Counted from the stretch's first letter, positions 29,823-41,796 are shown. The stretch is 44,782 nucleotides of DNA from Candidatus Altimarinota bacterium (GCA_023260135.1 JALQWG010000012.1:1-44782), one strand, 5' to 3'. Translations and numbers: made by a program. The notes: generated from the letters alone by a model not told the origin.

Positions 29823-30434
29823 ATGCTTATGCTCAAGCTCAAAGAAAAACAAGCACTCAGCTTTATACGCATGAAGCATCGGGATACCTGACTTATACCG
29901 ACGATGCGTGAACTACAAGATGAACTTTGATATGCTTCTCCACGGTCAATTCAGATAATATTTGAACGATTGATCGATGAGGGGTATATGGAAAAAGTTG
30001 AAGGAAAACTTAGTCTCAAGAAGAAACAGTGAATTTGAGATTTTACAGTGGATATACCTCTTCTCTGAACAGTGGCATGTGGTGCTCCTATCTTTGCAGA
30101 AGAAAATATCGAAGCAAAAATACCTGTTTCAGTTCATATTGCCCAAGCTCCTTATAAATATTTCTTTTTGCGAGCTAAAGGAGATTCGATGAATCAGAAA
30201 GACATCCATGATGGAGATCTTATTCTCGTTCGAGAACAACATACAGCTAATGATAATGATATTGTCGTTGCACTTATCGATGATGAAGCCACGATAAAAG
30301 AGTTTAAGCATTTATGAGATAGTATTGCGCTCATTCCACATTCAGATAATCCAAAACATAAACCAATAATTCTTCAGGAAGATTTTCTGATACAGTGACT
30401 TTTTGTAAAAGCATTTCCGAGCTCTATTTTCTAA
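29823..30434 (+). CDS. lexA: LexA-family repressor/protease
   Basis: This 203-residue protein has a winged helix (PTMRELQDELGYASPRSIQI, about 26-45, wing to 65), then the self-cleavage site C86-G87 in TVACGAP. The S24 peptidase dyad is S122 (GDSM) and K159 (EATIKEF). The cleavage pair Cys-Gly replaces the usual Ala-Gly. LexA represses DNA-damage genes until RecA-activated self-cleavage. It is the first gene of a seven-gene tandem with 6-24-base gaps, so cleavage would presumably release the whole operon. It may be the cell's LexA or an operon- or phage-specific relative. A start two codons later (29829) is possible. Confidence 0.9.
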
Positions 30435-30446
30435 TTTTTACACACT

Positions 30447-30671
30447 ATGACAAATCAAGTATGGGTTTCCCCAAATGGCGAAGATGGATGGAAGGTTCAT
30501 TCACCTTGAGCAAAACGTGATTCCGCTCACACAGATACAAAGGCTGAAGCTATGAGCCGAGCTCGAGAGATTGCTCAGAATAAATGAGCGGAACTCAAAA
30601 TCCAAAATAAGGATGGTAAAATTAGTAACTCCAACTCTCATGGAAATGATCCATTCCCACCAAGAGGATAA
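30447..30671 (+). CDS. DUF2188 protein, first copy
   Basis: The 74-residue basic protein fits DUF2188: VWVSPNGEDGWKVHSPGA, then a KAEAMSRAREIA helix, ELKIQNKDGKI and the ending DPFPPRG. Function of the family is unknown; members are common near mobile or defence genes. It is about 60% identical by eye to the copy at 38836-39063. The gap after lexA is 12 bases. Confidence 0.88.
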
Positions 30672-30681
30672 CCTTTAAACT

Positions 30682-31491
30682 ATGACTAGCATTTTTCGAC
30701 AAGCATTTCTCAATACTTCATGAGGATGACAAAGCTCTTTTGGTGGGTGATTTTCTCGAACTCCATCGATTCCATCATGAGAGAGATTTACATGACATTC
30801 TCCTGTACCTGTTCATGTGCCCCTGCCTCCTCAAATCCCAACTATCTCTACGTCTAAAGTCGAGACCACTTCCTCGACAGTATGAGTAGATTATCAGGGC
30901 AATAAATATACAACTCAGGCACAACTCCAAAGTCAACTTAAAGAAGAGTTTCTTAGCGAATGAGGAGATATTGATCCTGCAATCATAGACAGACTTGCAA
31001 AAGTTTGAGCTTGAAAATTCGCTAAAATGATTGAGCAAGATGCTAAATGAAATAGCTCACACGCACATTATGCAATTTGAGCACCCGAATGAACAACTTG
31101 GAGTGACCTAGAATTCTATCTCTCTGAATATCAAAAGAGAGCTCCTGGTAATACTTTCTTTGATATTAAAATCAAGTGAGAGTTCTTCGATAAACATGTA
31201 AGTATGCATGATCTGGGCTTAGAGGATACAGTAAATAATGATTTTTCTGTAACTTGAAAAATGCTTTTATATCTCTGTAGTTGACGAGAATTTATATGGG
31301 AAAGCAGCAGAGTACCTGATAAATACAAAAAAATCAAACAACGCTTCTGTGAGGAGCTAAAAAATACATTTTGTATTCCTTGAGATCCTCTTATAATAGC
31401 GGATAACAAATATGTACCACAGTTTCAAACATGAGGCAATTATTCTTCTTCAGTAATGATTACTAATGATGTGAATGTGGATTGACTTTAG
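30682..31491 (+). CDS. Hypothetical protein, 269 residues, in the lexA-led operon
   Basis: Not recognised. A low-complexity start (about 1-62) is rich in Gly/Ser/Pro/Thr, including a QSSFGGGFSRTP block and PVPVHVPLPPQIP. It probably forms a flexible tail. A folded region follows (about 68-260) with SDLEFYLSEYQKRAPGN and IKGEFFDKHVSM. Two cysteines lie at KNTFCIPGD and RFCEEL. No catalytic motif can be assigned. It is encoded 10 bases after DUF2188 and 13 bases before the helicase. Confidence 0.75.
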
Positions 31492-31504
31492 TAATCTTTA
31501 AAAA

Positions 31505-34500
31505 ATGACTCAACAATATTCACATTCAGACCTTACATTCATTACAAATGAATCTTGAAATACTCTTACAGATAGATTTCGTACCCTTATTAAGGATACG
31601 AAATATTTTGATGTCCTTGTAGGATATTTTTATACAAGTGGATTTTGGCAGATTTATCCTGAGATAGAATCGAGTGAGAAAATAAGGATTCTCATTTGAA
31701 TAAGCACAAATCGGGAGGTATACGATACTATTCAGCAATCTCTTATTCAATCACACACAGAATTAAAAAACTCTTACTCAGAAATTGTAACTCAAGAAAT
31801 TGAATCAATAAAGGAATCTGAGAAAGTAGAAAAAGGAATTAATATTTTTATAGAGTGGCTTCGATCGGGAAAGTTAGAGATTCGTGCATATCCAACAGAA
31901 AAGATTCATGCGAAACTCTATATCATGAGTTTTCATGAAGATGATAGAGATGTAGGAAGAGTTATTACTTGATCGAGTAATTTTACCGCTTCTGGTTTTC
32001 GAGATAACTTGGAGTTCAATGTCGAACTCAAGAATAGATCAGATTATGAATATGCGAAAGCTAAATTTGAGGAACTCTGGCTCTCAGGAGTAGATGTAAG
32101 TGAAAAATATATTGAGACTATAGAGAAGAAGACTTGGCTCAATCAAAATATATCTCCATATGAGCTTTATTTAAAATTCTTATACGAATATTTCAAAGAG
32201 GAAATCAATCAGACAGATGAACTTGATCTTCATAGTCGACCCGATAATTTTAGAGAGTTTGAATATCAAAAACATGCTGTACTGAATGCAAAGAAAATTA
32301 TTGATGAATATGGAGGAGTGTTTATATCTGATGTAGTGGGTCTCGGGAAAACATATATGGGAACAATGCTTGCTCAAGTGGCAGGCACTAAAACAATTGT
32401 TCTAGCTCCTCCGAGACTTCTTGATGAAGATAACCCATGAAGTTGGAGAAATGCGTTCAAAGATTTTGGGTTTCGATCAAGAGATTATATTTGTGAATCT
32501 ATTGGATCACTCGATAAGGTGCTCGATCGTTCAGATCTCGATACTTTCGATACTGTACTCATTGATGAAGCACATAGATTTAGGAATGAAGATAATGAGA
32601 CATATGCAAAGATGTCTGAGATTTGTCATGGAAAAAAAGTAATCCTCTTAAGTGCCACTCCGTACAATAATAATCCTTCAGACATTCTTGCTCAGATAAA
32701 ATTATTTCAGAAATCTAAATCTTCCACAATTCCAAATCTCCCAAACTTAGAGGGGTTTTTTGCTTCGCTCGAAAAGAAGCTAAAATGACTAGACAGAAAG
32801 GATGATAAAGAGGAGTACAAAAGAATCATCAAAGAAAATGCCTATCAAATACGAGAAAAGGTTCTCAAATACATAATGGTTCGTCGTACGAGAAATGATA
32901 TCGTAAAATACTATGATAAAGATATGAAGTTTCCTGCGGTTGCTAACCCCAAGCCAATATTTTATACATTTGACTCACATGAATCAGAAGTTTTTAATCG
33001 CACTATAGAACTTGCAATTAACGATTTCAAATATACTCGCTATGCTCCTCTGCTCAAGCTCAAAAGTGAATTATGGAAAAGCGAGCAACAAGAAGTAATG
33101 TGAAAGCAATGACAAAGAAACATGATGAGTTTTATGCGAATGCTTTTAGTAAAACGTCTTGAAAGTAGTATCTTTGCCTTTCAGAAAACAATAGAAAGAT
33201 TTATAGAATCGTATGAACGTTTTCTTGAGCTATATCTCACGGGTAAAGTTTATGTAAGCCCGAAACATACTCATAAAATCATAGAAGCTCTTGAAGATGG
33301 GGACATGGACTATATTGATAAACTTATCAAGGATTGAAAAGCCGAAGAGTACAAAAGTGATGATTTTGATCCTTCTATACAAACAGATCTTGAATCTGAT
33401 TTGAGAGTTTTGAGAGAAATCCAAGAACTCTGGAAAACTATTGATCGTGATCCGAAAGTTGAATCATTTAAACAATATTTAAGTGAGGAAAAAGAGCTTC
33501 AAAAAGGAAAACTTCTTATATTTACTGAGTCAGCAGAAACAGCAAAATATCTATGAGATGAGCTTTCAGAAATGTATGAAAATAAAGTAATTGTCTTTAC
33601 TTGAGGTAATTCATCAGGAGAAAGAGCTATAGTGATTGATAACTTTGATAATAATGCTTCGCATAAAAAAGATGACTTTAGGATCCTTATAACTACTGAT
33701 GTTCTCTCGGAGTGAGTCAATCTCCATAGATGAAATGTAGTTATTAACTATGACATCCCATGGAACCCGACTCGAATCATGCAACGAGTCGGAAGAATTA
33801 ATCGTGTCGATACACCTCATAAATCGATACACACTTTTACTTGTTTTCCGACAGATGAAGGTAATGATCAGCTGAAGCTCAGGGAATCTGCAGAGGCAAA
33901 AATTGAGGCTTTCATATCACTCCTTGGAAGCGATGCAAAGCTCCTTACAGATGATGAGGAGGTATGAAGTCATACACTATTCGAAAGAATACTCTCAGTA
34001 GATACAATTACATGAGAAGAGGATGTAGAAAGCGAACTCAAATATCTCTCGATTATTCGATCTATACGAGATACTGACTCAGCACTATTCGAAAAGATAA
34101 AACGCCTCCCGAAGAGATCACGATCTATTATTGTAAATTCCAATATAGAGAATTCAGAAGTACTCACATACTTTCGTAAAGGGAGAATCGAGAAATTTTG
34201 TATAGCATCAAATAATGATTCTCGAGAGCTTGATTTTATGGAGTCAGCTAGAATTATGGAATGCCCTCCAGATACCCAGAGAGCAAAAGCCTGATCAGAG
34301 TTTTATAATCTAAAAGAGCTCAATGAAAACTTCTTTGAAACACTTCTAAAAAATCCAGAAGAAGATCTTCCTGTTCGAAAATGAAGTAGTAATAGTGATT
34401 TTCTTATCAAGATTCTTACTTCACCTTGAATCAGAAATTCTCCAACTTATACTGAAGATGATGAGGAGTATATAGAAAAAGTGATATCAGAACTTGACGG

Positions 34501-34702
34501 ATGAAGTATTCCAAAAAATACAGTCTCCAAAATAAAGCAACAAATTCAAGAGAATCCTGATGTTATCATGAATCCTATGAAGCTCCTTTCACTTTTGAAA
34601 ATGAATATCTCTTCGAGATTTCTCTCTGGAAATAGTATCGCAAGTGGAAATTCTTCTTCGAATCCAAAAGAGGTTATCCTCTCCCTCTATCTCCTAAAAT
34701 AA
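31505..34702 (+). CDS. SNF2-type helicase with N-terminal PLD-like domain
   Basis: The 1065-residue protein has a phospholipase-D-like N-terminus. It shows IHAKLYIMSF at about 134-143, then TGSSNFTASGFR (a single HxK...GSSN half-site; two halves are needed for catalysis). The superfamily 2 helicase core follows: GLGKT at 279-283 within SDVVGLGKT, DEAH at 354-357, LLSATPYNN, ILITTDVLSEG and QRVGRINR at 760-767. It probably uses ATP to move on DNA and may cut through the PLD domain. It is followed after 6 bases by a DNA methyltransferase, as in restriction systems. Many Gly are TGA, including the one in SEGVNL. Confidence 0.9.
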
Positions 34703-34708
34703 AATCAT

Positions 34709-37700
34709 ATGAAACATGATGAAGCAAAGAGAGTCATACAAGAAAGTCTCGAGAATCCCTATGATTCGATAAACTTCTCGAAACTCATAGCAAATGTCCT
34801 GACAACACCTTTCAAAGTTATAAATAATACTGTAGGCGAAGCGTATGTCAGAGAAGCGTTTCGGGACTCTATCTCATCATATACAGTAATCTGAACATAT
34901 GAAGACCCTGCCAATAAGCGTATAGCAATACTTGAAGTCCGACTTAAAAATACGGCAAGCCTCCAAAATGCTCGTACGATGCAACGAAATTTTGTGGCTG
35001 ACTTCTTAAAATGAGGAAATGCTTATGGACGACAAGATGGTGCACTTGTAGCTTTTGTTTCGCCGAATCCTGATGACTGGAGATTCTCTCTTGTAAAAAT
35101 GGAGTATAGTCCAGAAATTCGTGATGGAAAGATTAAAATCAATGAAGAACTCACACCTGCAAAGAGATGGTCTTTTCTTGTCTGAAAGCATGAAAAATCT
35201 CATACAGCCCAATCAAGATTTCTTCCTCTTGTTATGGAAGAATCTCATTCTACTACACTTGCTGAGATAGAAAATGCTTTTGATGTCGAGAAAGTTACGG
35301 ATGAGTTCTTTGAACAATATAAAGAGTGCTTTTTCCGATTCAAGGATGAGATTGACTGTATTGTTTCTACGGATGATACTGTGAGAGTACATTTTGAGTC
35401 TATCTGACTCGATACAGCAAACTTTGCGAAAAAGACATTATGACAAATCGCATTTCTCTATTTTCTCCAGAAAAAGTGATGGTTTGGAGTCGCAAGTGAT
35501 AATGATTGGGGCAAGTGACCAAAGGATTTCTTACGAAAACTATTTGAGCGAAAAGAGAAATATGGAAATAATTTCTTCAATGATATACTAGAGCCACTTT
35601 TTTATGAAGCTCTTGCGACTGATCGATGAGAGTCAGCAATCTATACACGACTCAATAATACGAGAATTCCATTCTTAAATGGTGGGCTTTTTGAACCAAT
35701 GAAATGATATTCTTGGGAAACTACAAATCTTGTCATCAATGATGAGATTTTCTCAAATACTCACAAAACAAAAAATGGTGATATTGGAGATGGTATATTT
35801 GATGTATTTGATAGATATAATTTTACAGTATCTGAAGATGAACCGCTCGAAAAAGAAGTAGCGGTAGATCCTGAAATGCTCGGAAAAATATTCGAAAATC
35901 TCCTCGAAGTACGTGATAGAAAGTCAAAATGAGCATTCTATACGCCTCGACCTATCGTGCACTATATGTGCCAGGAATCGCTCATAGAATATCTTGCTAG
36001 CATTGATCCATTTATATCTCGTGAAGAGATCGAATTTTTCATCAGAGAAAGTGAAAGAACTCTCGAGAATGATCGTACGATGAAGCGAAAAATCGATGAG
36101 AAAATCACTCAGTGAAGAGAATATAAGTGAGAATATACCTATCAGACACCTGAATCTATACGAGTGCAAGCTCAGAAGCTCGATGATGCACTCGCAAATG
36201 TCCGTATAGCTGACCCGGCGGTATGATCTGGTGCTTTTCCTCTTGGAATGATCAATGAGATCGTACGAGCAAGACAGATCCTTGCAGTACACACTGGATC
36301 AAGACTCACGGCTTATGACTTCAAGCTCCATGCTATCCAGGAGAGCATCTACGGTGTCGATCTCGATCCAGGAGCAGTAGAAATCTGTCAGCTCCGTCTC
36401 TGGCTCTCACTTATCGTAGATGAAGATCGACCACATCCTCTTCCGAACTTGAACTATCGTATCGTACAAGGAAATTCTCTCATCGAAGAATATGAGTGAA
36501 TCAAACTGTATGATACAAAACTCCTCTCTGCTGGAAAGTGAAAGGTGGAACAGATGAGTATGGATAGTCTCATGGCTTCCGAGTCCAATAAACTCTACGA
36601 GCTCCTCCAACATAATCTCAAGAAATTCATCGAAACTTCAGAACGTACCAAAAAACTATCTCTCAAAAAAGAGATCGATGATCTCAAATACTGACTCATA
36701 GAAGCGACTCTCAGAGAACAGAATAAAGAAGAAAGGATCGTGGAAATCCGCAGACTCCGTGAAGCAAATATCACACCATTCTTCCTCTGGAAACTTGAAT
36801 TTTCAGAGGTGTTTCAGGAGAAGTGAGGATTTGATATCGTCATAGGAAATCCTCCGTATGTCCAACTTCAAAAATTTGCTCGTACCCAAATACAGAAAGA
36901 TCTGGAGAATGCTGGGTATAGTACTTTCGTAAAAACTTGAGACCTTTATTGCCTCTTCTATGAGCGAGGACTCGAAATGACTCGTAAAGAAACAGGCGTA
37001 CTTTGTTATATAACAAGCAATAAGTGGATGCGTGCTTGATATTGAGAAAAACTTAGAAATTACTTTATCAATCATAATCCATTAAAACTTCTTGATCTCT
37101 GAGGTAATGTTTTTACTAGTGCTACAGTAGATAGCAATATTCTTATTATACAAAATAATGTAAATGCTGGCAGAACTCTTTCGTGTTCCATTTTAGATCA
37201 TACCGAAAGCCTAAGCATGCAAATGAAAAATGCAGTTTCTACAAATTTCATCAATGTTCCAAGTTGGTTTATTGGATCGGGTATAGAAATTGCTTTGAAA
37301 GAAAAGATTGAATCAATTTGAAAACCATTAAAAGAATGGAATGCAAAAATAAATTATGGTATTAAAACATGATTAAATGAAGCATTTATAATTGACGAAA
37401 AAATAAAAGAAAAACTTGTTGCAAGTGACCCAAAAAATGCTGAAATCATTAAACCTATACTAAGATGAAGAGACATAAAGCGATACGGATATGATTGGGC
37501 ATGATTGTATTTACTACAAACGGGATACGATATCGATATAAATAAAAATTATCCTGTAATATATAACTATCTTAAGGAGATTTGAGATAAAATCGAAAGT
37601 TGAGAATTAAAAGTTAAATGAAGTGGTCTATATAAAAGAGATGATCAGTGAAAAAATTGGTGGAATCTACGACCTTGTATATATTACTCTGATTTTGAAA

Positions 37701-38116
37701 AAGAAAGAATAGCATGGTCAGACATGGCTATAGAGCCAACCTTTTCCCTTGTTGATGCTGGAGTATTTTTAAATAATACTGCGTATATGATTTCTTGTGA
37801 TTCAAGGAAATATTTTATTGGGATATTAAATTCCCCTGTTATTCGTTGGTATTTTCCACAAATTGCTACAGATTTATGAGATAATTGATCTAGATATTTT
37901 AAGCAATTTGTGGAGCTTATCCCCATTCCTGAGATTACAGATTCTAATCGAGTGATTGTAGAAAAGATAGAATTGCTCGTTCAGAATATTTATAATAGAA
38001 AGAAACTTCATCCAGGTACAGATACAAAAGAGTGAGAATCGCAGATAAGTGAGTTAGTGTATAGATTATATAGCCTCACTCCTGAAGAGATTGCTATTAT
38101 TGAAGAAGGAAAATAA
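34709..38116 (+). CDS. Eco57I-like DNA N6-adenine methyltransferase (restriction-type)
   Basis: The 1135-residue class has an N-terminal region with KRIAILEVRLKNTASLQNAR (possible nuclease-like fold). SAM motif I is DPAVGSGAF at 502-510, with one glycine TGA; the catalytic motif is NPPY at 714-717 (IVIGNPPYVQL). A C-terminal target-recognition region follows (about 830-1100), including KYFIGILNSPVIRWYFPQIA, typical of TaqI/Eco57I families. A GKIFENLLEVRDRKSKGAFY block precedes the SAM motif. The enzyme modifies adenine in a specific sequence. Together with the preceding helicase it could restrict unmodified DNA. Confidence 0.9.
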
Positions 38117-38127
38117 TTCTCAACATT

Positions 38128-38811
38128 ATGAAACTAACTATTACAAAAACACCATTTCTTTATATTGCCTGAGCTTTTGTTATCCTATCAATGTTTTTGA
38201 GTGGTTTTATGGAGGTTTCTAAGACAGATTATTCTATAACCATATGATTCAAGAGTCACGTTGTACAGCATGATGCTCTACTTGCTCCCGTCTCGAAACT
38301 CATATGAGTAGAAAATATGAGTAAATCAGAACTAAATAAAAGCTTCGAGAACTACCTAGATGAAAGGAAGGATAATAGTGATAGGTGGATGACTTGGATG
38401 AGCATACTCTCCACTATTTTTGCAGTATTTTTCGTGTATAGTGGATTTAAAATTGATAATACAGTTAAAGCTGTAGATGGTCATGAGAAGCGAATGAGAG
38501 ATATTCACGAATATACCGTTCAGCTTGAATATTGTATGTCATTCATTATCCAGAAACAATATGGTAAAGCTATCGATGCTCTTGAGGTACTACGAAGAGA
38601 GGGGTTTGTTTGGAATGATTCTTATAAGAAGAATACATGTAACTTCTTTCTGGCACATTGTTATTATGAGAGATGATCGATTGATAAAAGTCTTGATGAT
38701 CTCACATTAGCAGTTCAATACATTAATGAGGCAATTCCTGATGAATCAGCTCACCCATTTAAAATAGAGATTATTGATAAATTCAAGGAATTTGATATAA
38801 TCAAAACCTAA
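38128..38811 (+). CDS. Membrane protein of the lexA-led operon, 227 residues
   Basis: Not recognised. A first hydrophobic segment lies at about 10-27 (LYIAGAFVILSMFLSGFM), a second at about 86-104 (WMTWMSILSTIFAVFFVYSG). A soluble helical tail follows (about 120-227), looking like TPR-type helices (AIDALEVLRREGF, SLDDLTLAVQYINEA). Such membrane plus repeat proteins occur as partners in defence operons, but no function can be assigned. It is encoded 11 bases after the methyltransferase. Confidence 0.75.
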
Positions 38812-38835
38812 TTTAAGTACTAACCTTATATTCAT

Positions 38836-39063
38836 ATGAGTAAAAAACAAGTATGGGTATCACCAAATCCAGATGGATGATGGAGAGTTCATAAACCATG
38901 AGATAAAAGAGACATTGTGCATTTAGATAAGAAACAGGAAGCTGTAGAAAGGGCAAGAGAAATTGCTCGAAATCAGGAAAATGAACTGAAGATCCAAAAT
39001 AAAGATGGGAAAATATCTTGATCAAATTCGTACTGACGTGATCCATTTCCACCTAGAGGATAG
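38836..39063 (+). CDS. DUF2188 protein, second copy
   Basis: This 75-residue DUF2188 protein has QVWVSPNPDGGWRVHKPG, a KQEAVERAREIA helix, ELKIQNKDGKI and DPFPPRG. It is close to the copy at 30447-30671, with the same ends. The two copies bracket the unknown, helicase, methyltransferase and membrane genes. Last gene before the terminator at 39098-39129. Confidence 0.88.
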
Positions 39064-39097
39064 AGTTCCGGTGACAAACCCCCACATATTTTTAGAG

Positions 39098-39129
39098 AAA
39101 ACTCCACAGATTATAAGTGGAGTTTTTTT
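39098..39129 (+). terminator. Terminator of the lexA-led operon
   Basis: AAAACTCCAC/GTGGAGTTTT ten-pair stem, followed by a T-run. It marks the end of the seven-gene tandem. Confidence 0.85.
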
Positions 39130-39157
39130 GTATTCTAAAAGGAAATAAAAAGAAAAT

Positions 39158-39174
39158 AACAAAATAATTTTGTA
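39158..39174. other. Palindrome at the border to the phage genes
   Basis: ACAAAAT-A-ATTTTGT forms a short palindrome in the 184-base gap between the operon terminator and the phage genes. It could be a repressor operator or an attachment-site core. Only the symmetry is seen; the rest of the gap has no recognised signal. Confidence 0.3.
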
Positions 39175-39247
39175 ACTCGGTGAAATAAGCAGGATGAACT
39201 TATAGAGGGAGTCGACACCTCAAATTCTATCCTTTTATCTCACCATT

Positions 39248-40552
39248 ATGTCACAAGACAAAATCGTTCCAGATATCTCACATGAGATAGTGTATGTGAA
39301 GGCAGATATCCTCAATCCTGCCGAGTACAATCCACGCAAGCATACTCCGAAGCAGATCGAGCATCTCAAGGAAAGTGTCACGAGATACGGTCTCGTGGAT
39401 CCGATTATTGCGAATCGACATCCTGATCGTATGAATATCGTGATCGGAGGACACTTCCGACTCAAAGTAGCGAAAGAGCTCGGTATGATGGAAGTTCCTG
39501 TCATATATCTTGACCTCGATATAGACCGAGAAAAAGAACTCAATCTGAGACTCAATCAAAATACGTGAGAATGGGACTTTGAACTCCTGAAGGATCTCGA
39601 CCTTTCTCTCCTTCTCGATGTCGGATTCGATAACTCTGAACTCTCCTCCATCTGGGACGATATGCTCGGAGTCGAGGAGGATGGATTTGATGTAGAAAAA
39701 GAGCTTGAATCGATCGTAACTCCTACGGCAAAACTCGGAGATATCTATGCCCTCGGAGAGCATCGCATCATGTGCGGAGACTCAACCAATGAAGAGGATG
39801 TAAGAAAACTCTTCGAGACAATCCCTCCTGATTCGAATATATCCATGCTCTATTATGACCCTCCGTACAATATCTGACTGGATTACTCCAGGTGACTCAG
39901 TAATGGAAAAAGTTATGGTGGTAAGAAAACAGATGATACGAAATCCAAAGAAGAATACTTTCTCTTTCTCGAAAAAGCACTTCATAACGGACTCAGATAT
40001 GCAAAGAAAGATGCTCATATCTTCATGTGGTGTGATCCGAACATGATCGGTCTCATACAGTCTCTCTATGAGTCTCTCGGGATACTTCCCCGAAGGGTAT
40101 GTCTCTGGATCAAAAATAATATGAATGCTACACCAAATGTCGCATTCAACAGAGCCTATGAGCCATGTATCTATGGTACGAAGTGAAAACCTTCTCTTTC
40201 TACAGAATTTAGAAATCTTCATGAGGTACTAGATAAAGAAGTCTGAGTCGGAAATAGAGTTCTCGAAGATATCATCGACGTTTTCGATATTTGGCTCGCT
40301 AAACGACTCTCAGTCGGAGATTATGAACATCCAACGGAAAAACCTCCAACACTTCATGAGAAGCCCCTCAAACGATGTACAAAGGTATGAGATACGGTAC
40401 TCGACCTCTTCGGATGATCTGGAAGTACACTCATTGCTTGTGAACAACTGAAGCGTCGAGCAGTTCTCATGGAGCATGAACCCATTTTTATAGACCTAAT
40501 CATTAAACGTTATGAACAACTTACAGGAAATACAGCAAGAAAGCTCAGCTAA
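39248..40552 (+). CDS. ParB-domain DNA methyltransferase, phage-type
   Basis: The 434-residue protein has an N-terminal ParB/sulfiredoxin-like nuclease fold (YNPRKHTPKQIEHLKESV, about 27-44, then GGHFRLKVAKELG). It is joined to a class-beta DNA methyltransferase with catalytic DPPY at 204-207 and SAM motif FGGSGSTLIACEQ near the end. Such fusions are standard in phage genomes and methylate adenine or cytosine N4. Gly of FGGSG include a TGA. It starts a five-gene plus-strand run with small gaps or overlaps, consistent with a phage late cluster. Confidence 0.88.
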
Positions 40553-41306
40553 TGAGACTTCTATTGCTTATGGAGATAGATTTCTCCTTGGAGAACATAC
40601 CCTTCTTTGTGCTGATTCTCGAGATGCTGAGTTACTCAATACTTTCCTCAAAGGGAAAAGGATTGAACTCCTACTCACAGACCCGCCATACGGTATCGAC
40701 TATGTTGCATCAAAAGCAGGATTCAATGAAAGCACAAAAGAGCACGTGGATATAGCAAACGATGGATTTCAGTCGGATGAAGAATACGCACGATTTACTG
40801 AGGGATGGCTATGACCAATCATTCCATATCTCAGCGAGAAGAATGCGAGTTATATCTTCAATGCTGACAAGATGATATTTGCTCTTCGGGATGGAATGCT
40901 TCGAGCCTGATGGAAGTTCTCTCAGCTCATAGTATGGGTCAAGGATAGCGCGATTATCTGACGGCTCGATTATCTTCCTCAGCATGAACTCATTGCCTAT
41001 GGCTGGCATGGAAAACATGCATTCTACTGAGGAAAATCCAAGAGTGTTCTTGCATTCGCAAAAGTTCGCAAGAACACGATTCATCCTACGATGAAGCCTA
41101 TTCCCCTCCTTCGTGAGCTCATACTGAACTCGAGTCGAATATGAGATACCGTTTATGATCCATTCTGAGGTTCATGAAGTACTCTTATTGCCTCAGAGCA
41201 AACCTGACGAGTCTGTGTGATGGTAGAACAAAATCCAGTCTATATAGCTCGTATCATCAAACGATGGGAAAAGCTCACAGGAAAAACTGCTCTCAAACTC
41301 GAGTAA
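40512..41306 (+). CDS. Second DNA methyltransferase, phage-type
   Basis: This 264-residue class-beta methyltransferase has catalytic DPPYG at 57-61 and the SAM motif DPFGGSGSTLIA near residue 222. Its ATG lies inside the previous gene, overlapping by 41 bases. It lacks the ParB domain and a clear target-recognition insertion. A second modification specificity is likely; it may protect phage DNA against the host restriction system. Confidence 0.87.
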
Positions 41307-41353
41307 GGCATCGGACTCTGAATCCTCTTCCATCTCCTTCATTCATAAATCAT

Positions 41354-41749
41354 ATGACTTCTACAGGACTACAAAATCGTATAAAACAAGAGAAGAAACT
41401 CCTTCTCGAACATCTCGAAAAGACCCCGATAGTACAGATTGCCTGTGAGAAAAGTGGAGTTGGTCGGTCTACTTATTACCGATGGATGCAATCTGACAAA
41501 GCATTCGCAAAGGCTTCCAGAGAAGCTCTCTCAAAATGAGTGGCAATGATGAATGACCTTGCAGAATCCCAACTTCTCAAAGCCGTGAAAGACGGAAATA
41601 TGTCCGCAATAGCCTTTTGGCTCAGATCTCGACATACCTCATACAGCAATAAGCTTGAGATAGTCGATATTCCCGAACGAGAAGAACTCACGAAAGAACA
41701 AAAAGAAATTGTTCGAAGAGTTCTGAAGGCGTACCAATCAAAGGAATAA
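41354..41749 (+). CDS. Phage terminase small subunit (probable)
   Basis: The 131-residue product has a helix-turn-helix (TPIVQIACEKSGVGRSTYYR, about 24-43, then WMQSDKAFAKA) as in small terminase subunits that bind packaging sites. It lies 47 bases before the large subunit. The upstream part of the frame overlaps the methyltransferase and is not used; the ATG at 41354 fits best. Assignment is by context plus HTH. Confidence 0.75.
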
Positions 41750-41796
41750 TAGATATTCATCGTTACATATTTTATATCCACTTACATTTTTTATTT

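Noticed and set aside
29823-39063. The operon as a DISARM, BREX or classic type I system
   Set aside because: No DUF1998/drmA-drmB, PglZ, BrxC, HsdS or HsdM/HsdR set was seen; only the helicase and methyltransferase parts are shared.
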